Shown here piece by piece: positions 61,379 through 64,000 of a DNA stretch of 64,000 nt. Below the pieces are notes generated by a model. It made no database searches and had not been told where the DNA came from. It saw only the letters and a program-made list of their open reading frames with translations. Location of the stretch: assembly GCA_964579205.1 (NCBI GenBank), contig CAZOFH010000001.1, forward strand, positions 1 to 64,000, in the 5' to 3' direction. The position numbers were made by a program, and so were the translations under genes. Position 1 is the stretch's first letter; each line of letters opens with the position of its first letter. This stretch comes from UBA7867 sp964579205. Lineage in GTDB: Bacteria > Bacillota > Clostridia > Christensenellales > UBA1242.

Positions 61379-63277
61379 ATGAAAAAAATACTAGCGCTTT
61401 CGCTAACTTTCGCTTTGGCTTCGACCTTTGGGATTTGTAGCACAATAGACAGAGACAGCCAGAGTACACTTAGACAAGAATTGGATAATATGCACTTGAC
61501 TGCTAATAGTATGGATGTAGCGTATTGCTGCGGCAATCTGCTATTTGACAACGGCGTGAGATTGAATAATGCCAACAACGAGTACTCTATTACCACTCTT
61601 GAGGAGCGTGATGACAATGTAAACCGTGTCGAAACAGGCACCCCTAGCAACAACGCGATGACAAATGATGTGGACAAAAATGTAGATAGGGCCAGCCCAA
61701 ATTCGACCGAACGCGCGCGCAATTTAAATGAAAACCGCGTAGACACAAACAATGCAAACGTTACCCGCACCTCGGGCTCAAACAATGCAAACAACTCCCG
61801 TGTAACGAACGCAAATAATACTCGTGCAGTCAATTCAAACGACACAAATCGCTTGACCCCTGCTACCGACGCAAATATCGCTAGTAGTGACCTTGCAGCC
61901 GACAACCGCGGCACAAGTCCTTATGGCATCGGTAATGCAAACAATGGAGTTTTGCCCAACAGCGCCAACACCCCAAATACAAACAATGCCGACCGCACAA
62001 ACCTAGACTCTATGGTGCGTACCAACAACATTGACACATACAGAAACAACGCCAATCAAAACATTGACGGCAAAATTTACAACAACAACGGCGCTGTCAT
62101 CGGCAACAATGGCGGCGTAAACACGGTAAACGGCGCAAATGCGGGCAGAATTGTCAACAACAGTGCCAACACCAATACTATTCAAAACGGCAGGACTGCT
62201 ACCCAAAACACAACCAACACGGTAAACAACGCAAATTTGGACAACCGCAACAACGGCATTAACCCAAATCCTAGCGTAATCAGTCCAAAAACTACTTTTG
62301 ATAGGCAAAACCCTACCCGCACCACTGCTGATGCAACCAACACAACTCAAAATCGCGCAAACACAAATACGCAAACTGCCACTATGCAAAATAATTCAGC
62401 ATCCAGAGCGCAAAACACTACTAGCAAAAACACTACCCCAAACAGGCGCACCGTCACATTCGGCTCGACCGACACAAACACTGTAGATTACGCCGAAATG
62501 CAGAATAAGATTGACGAACTAAACAGCAGATTGTCTACTATCAATGCAACTATGGACGCAAGCCTCGCCACCGCTCGTCAAAACATTCAGCGAGTAATCG
62601 ACAAAGAAATCACTTTGACCGACGCCCAATCTGCTCAGATAAACTCTTATTCTCGCCTTTTGCGTAAAATCACAAACAAACTCACACAAAACGACTTTGA
62701 GTTGATGCACAGTGCTGGCGAAATCGCACTAGCAGAGAGCAACCAAGCGCGCAATACCGACCTCAGCGCCACTTATCTAGATATGCAATACACCCTCACT
62801 TGCCGTGAGCATTGCATAAACTGCGCAAACGAGGCTTTGGATGCAATCAACGATATTTTTGCAGACTTTGACACAACTAACACCACGGACACGACTACTA
62901 GGACGGGTACCGACACTCCAGTTGTGACAGAACACCCTGCTACCACCCCCGCTACACCTGCACAAAACTATACCGCTAGGACAAACACAGTTGACCAAAA
63001 CACTACTCAGACTCGTGACAGGGTGACTACTACCGACAGAGGTGTTGAAACAAAACTGACTACCAACCCTACCCAGTCAACTACTACACAAAACACCCCT
63101 CAAACAACTGACCAACACAACAACACAAATGTAAATACAAACGCAAACACGAACGCAAATACTAATACAAATATGCGTGGCACCAATGCCAAAACCAATA
63201 CTCAATACTCTGCCAACGAATACAGTGTGCCTAATGTCACCAAAGATTTTCAAAACAAGTCAAACGACACTCTGTAA
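61379..63277 (+). CDS. Secreted Asn/Thr-rich low-complexity protein
   Basis: 632 residues. N-terminal Sec signal peptide (MKKILALSLTFALASTFG). A short ordered segment follows (about 25-85, with Cys-Cys-Gly), then ~270 residues dominated by Asn, Thr, Ala, Asp and Arg (repeats of NNAN, NTN, NARN). A predicted helical block (about 365-500) carries IDELNSRLSTINATMD, IQRVIDKEITLTDAQSAQI and a Cys cluster TCREHCINCANEA. The C-terminal ~130 residues are again Thr/Asn-rich, with tandem NANTNANTN. No LPXTG or membrane anchor. AGAGGTGAATTT precedes the ATG. Divergent from spoVAC, so a spore-envelope link is possible but unproven. Confidence 0.8.
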   Translation: MKKILALSLTFALASTFGICSTIDRDSQSTLRQELDNMHLTANSMDVAYCCGNLLFDNGVRLNNANNEYSITTLEERDDNVNRVETGTPSNNAMTNDVDKNVDRASPNSTERARNLNENRVDTNNANVTRTSGSNNANNSRVTNANNTRAVNSNDTNRLTPATDANIASSDLAADNRGTSPYGIGNANNGVLPNSANTPNTNNADRTNLDSMVRTNNIDTYRNNANQNIDGKIYNNNGAVIGNNGGVNTVNGANAGRIVNNSANTNTIQNGRTATQNTTNTVNNANLDNRNNGINPNPSVISPKTTFDRQNPTRTTADATNTTQNRANTNTQTATMQNNSASRAQNTTSKNTTPNRRTVTFGSTDTNTVDYAEMQNKIDELNSRLSTINATMDASLATARQNIQRVIDKEITLTDAQSAQINSYSRLLRKITNKLTQNDFELMHSAGEIALAESNQARNTDLSATYLDMQYTLTCREHCINCANEALDAINDIFADFDTTNTTDTTTRTGTDTPVVTEHPATTPATPAQNYTARTNTVDQNTTQTRDRVTTTDRGVETKLTTNPTQSTTTQNTPQTTDQHNNTNVNTNANTNANTNTNMRGTNAKTNTQYSANEYSVPNVTKDFQNKSNDTL

Positions 63278-63316
63278 TCTATAATTGAATATATCAGAAT
63301 TAATATTTGAAAAAAT

Positions 63317-63346
63317 AAGTCAGGAGCAATAGCCCTGACTTTTTGT
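63317..63346 (+). terminator. Terminator of the Asn/Thr-rich gene
   Basis: AAGTCAGG, 9-base loop, CCTGACTTTTTG. Confidence 0.85.
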
Positions 63347-63373
63347 GTAATTACTCTTCTTCTCTATGCCCAA

Positions 63374-63390
63374 CGTCTTGCCGTTGTGTG
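63374..63390 (-). repeat. Inverted copy of a 17-mer from the hairpin cluster
   Basis: The exact reverse complement of CACACAACGGCAAGACG near position 1016-1032. It lies in a gene-free gap and marks a dispersed repeat family. Confidence 0.6.
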
Positions 63391-63412
63391 CTACCGCATA
63401 ATTAAATAGAAT

Positions 63413-63440
63413 AAGCGACCAAAAAGGTCGCTTTTCGTTT
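63413..63440. terminator. Terminator near the small hypothetical gene
   Basis: AAGCGACC, 5-base A loop, GGTCGCTT, then TTCGTTT. The better T run is on the plus strand. Confidence 0.7.
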
Positions 63441-63469
63441 ATTTACTCATCAAAACTTCATCTTCTGGT

Positions 63470-63814
63470 TTAGTCCTTGTTTTTATCTCCTTTATTCAAA
63501 TTTTCCCAAACATATTCCACACCGCCGTCATCATAAAAAATAAAATTTTCTTTGCCGACAGTTTCGACCAAGCCTTTTAAGCCGTCAAAAATCTCTCTAG
63601 CCTCAGTCAGTAATTCCCGCTCTTGCATTGCATCTCTATTTTTCCTAAACTCCCACAATCTCACAAAAGGCTCCGTCGTGAATAAGTTATTCCCAGTCGC
63701 ATCAGAATAATCTTCAAATGCCAGTTGATAATCTAATAGGGCCCCTAGCAGACAAGCATATTCCTTATAAACTGCCTCGCTCGACCATTCTCTTCCGCTT
63801 TTGTCTACATACAT
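63470..63814 (-). CDS. Small hypothetical protein
   Basis: 114 residues, acidic, soluble-looking; no family recognised. The start at 63814 is supported by GAGGGGGTG about 9 bases upstream; a longer upstream frame looks non-coding. Notable stretch: WSSEAVYKEYACLLGALLDYQLAFEDYSDATG, seen as a helical pair in segments, and a Lys/Asp C terminus. Confidence 0.5.
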   Translation of the reverse strand: MYVDKSGREWSSEAVYKEYACLLGALLDYQLAFEDYSDATGNNLFTTEPFVRLWEFRKNRDAMQERELLTEAREIFDGLKGLVETVGKENFIFYDDGGVEYVWENLNKGDKNKD

Positions 63815-63983
63815 TACACTCACCCCCTCACAATTTGCTTTTATCAAAATTAGCATATATTTTTGCATTTGTCTAGCAAATTTGTTGCATTTTAAAAATA
63901 TGTAGGCGATATTTGCCTTTTTATACGGCAGGATTACACCCCATACCCGCATTAATCTAATTAATTGTGGTGCAGCCAACCAA

Positions 63984-64000
63984 CTGTCATTCAGAGGACA
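63984..64000. repeat. Edge of a dispersed repeat
   Basis: The reverse complement reads TGTCCTCTGAATGACAG, sharing CCTCTGAATGAC with 888-899. The element continues beyond the window. Confidence 0.5.

Noticed and set aside
1..64000. CRISPR array, insertion sequence or rRNA operon
   Set aside because: No regularly spaced repeats, no transposase and no rRNA sequence seen on either strand.

Overview
The window looks like chromosomal DNA from an endospore-forming, low-to-moderate GC Bacillota of the Clostridia type, probably an uncultured anaerobe. Sporulation genes (spoVAC, spoVAD, spoVAE, yunB, ylxY, a TIGR04086 gene) sit among typical Firmicutes housekeeping blocks: pheST behind a T-box, miaB-mutS-mutL-miaA, lexA, recA-rny, ftsK, ylxY-mlpA, rpsO, recJ-secDF-yajC and ruvCAB. 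Assignments rest on motif reading and remembered gene order. No database search was run.

Layout. 1-1.8 kb: 3' end of an InlB-repeat surface protein, a cluster of small hairpins, and two divergent tRNA pairs (Gly/Val leftward, Cys/Leu rightward). 2-6.5 kb: DUF11 protein, PAP2 phosphatase, spoVAD-spoVAE, a GNAT acetyltransferase and yunB. 6.5-13 kb: a possible small RNA, then T-box-pheS-pheT-cysteine desulfurase-thiI. 13-19.5 kb: ABC exporter, a VTT/DedA membrane protein that appears to be leaderless, and a class A PBP. 19.5-28 kb: tRNA modification and mismatch repair genes converging on lexA and a Xer-type recombinase. 28-29.2 kb: a gene-poor stretch rich in short palindromes and a repeated 7-mer. 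29.2-36.5 kb: YgjP-like metalloprotein, PadR-membrane fusion, rnhA, tRNA-Trp, a dipeptidase, rny and recA. 36.5-43 kb: a degenerate CinA-like protein in the usual cinA position, pgsA, ftsK, an M16 peptidase and ylxY. 43-55 kb: guanylate-kinase-like protein, rlmN, rpsO, a divergent HemZ-like radical SAM protein, recJ, secDF, TIGR04086, yajC and ruvBAC. 55-57 kb: an ABC transporter with a YtrA-type GntR regulator. 57.4-60.6 kb: an A+T-rich McrBC restriction module whose McrB carries an EVE-like domain. 60.8-64 kb: spoVAC, a large Asn/Thr-rich secreted protein and a small hypothetical gene.

How the genes work together. The DNA-repair content is dense: mutSL, lexA, recA, recJ, ruvABC, ftsK and a Xer recombinase. 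Several could belong to one damage response, but I found no clean LexA operator. miaA and miaB act in sequence on A37 of tRNA. The cysteine desulfurase and thiI form a sulfur-relay pair for 4-thiouridine and/or thiamine. yajC and secDF serve the Sec translocon. The spoVA channel genes are split between opposite ends of the window.

Most promising second looks: a MiaA lacking its central insert domain; CinA-like and HemZ-like proteins that keep their expected gene positions but have lost or altered signature motifs; a PadR DNA-binding domain fused to a membrane domain; a promoter whose predicted +1 is the A of the start codon; a promoter-terminator unit with no ORF; the EVE-McrBC module; and the Asn/Thr-rich secreted protein next to spoVAC. 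I did not find a clearly new multi-gene system.
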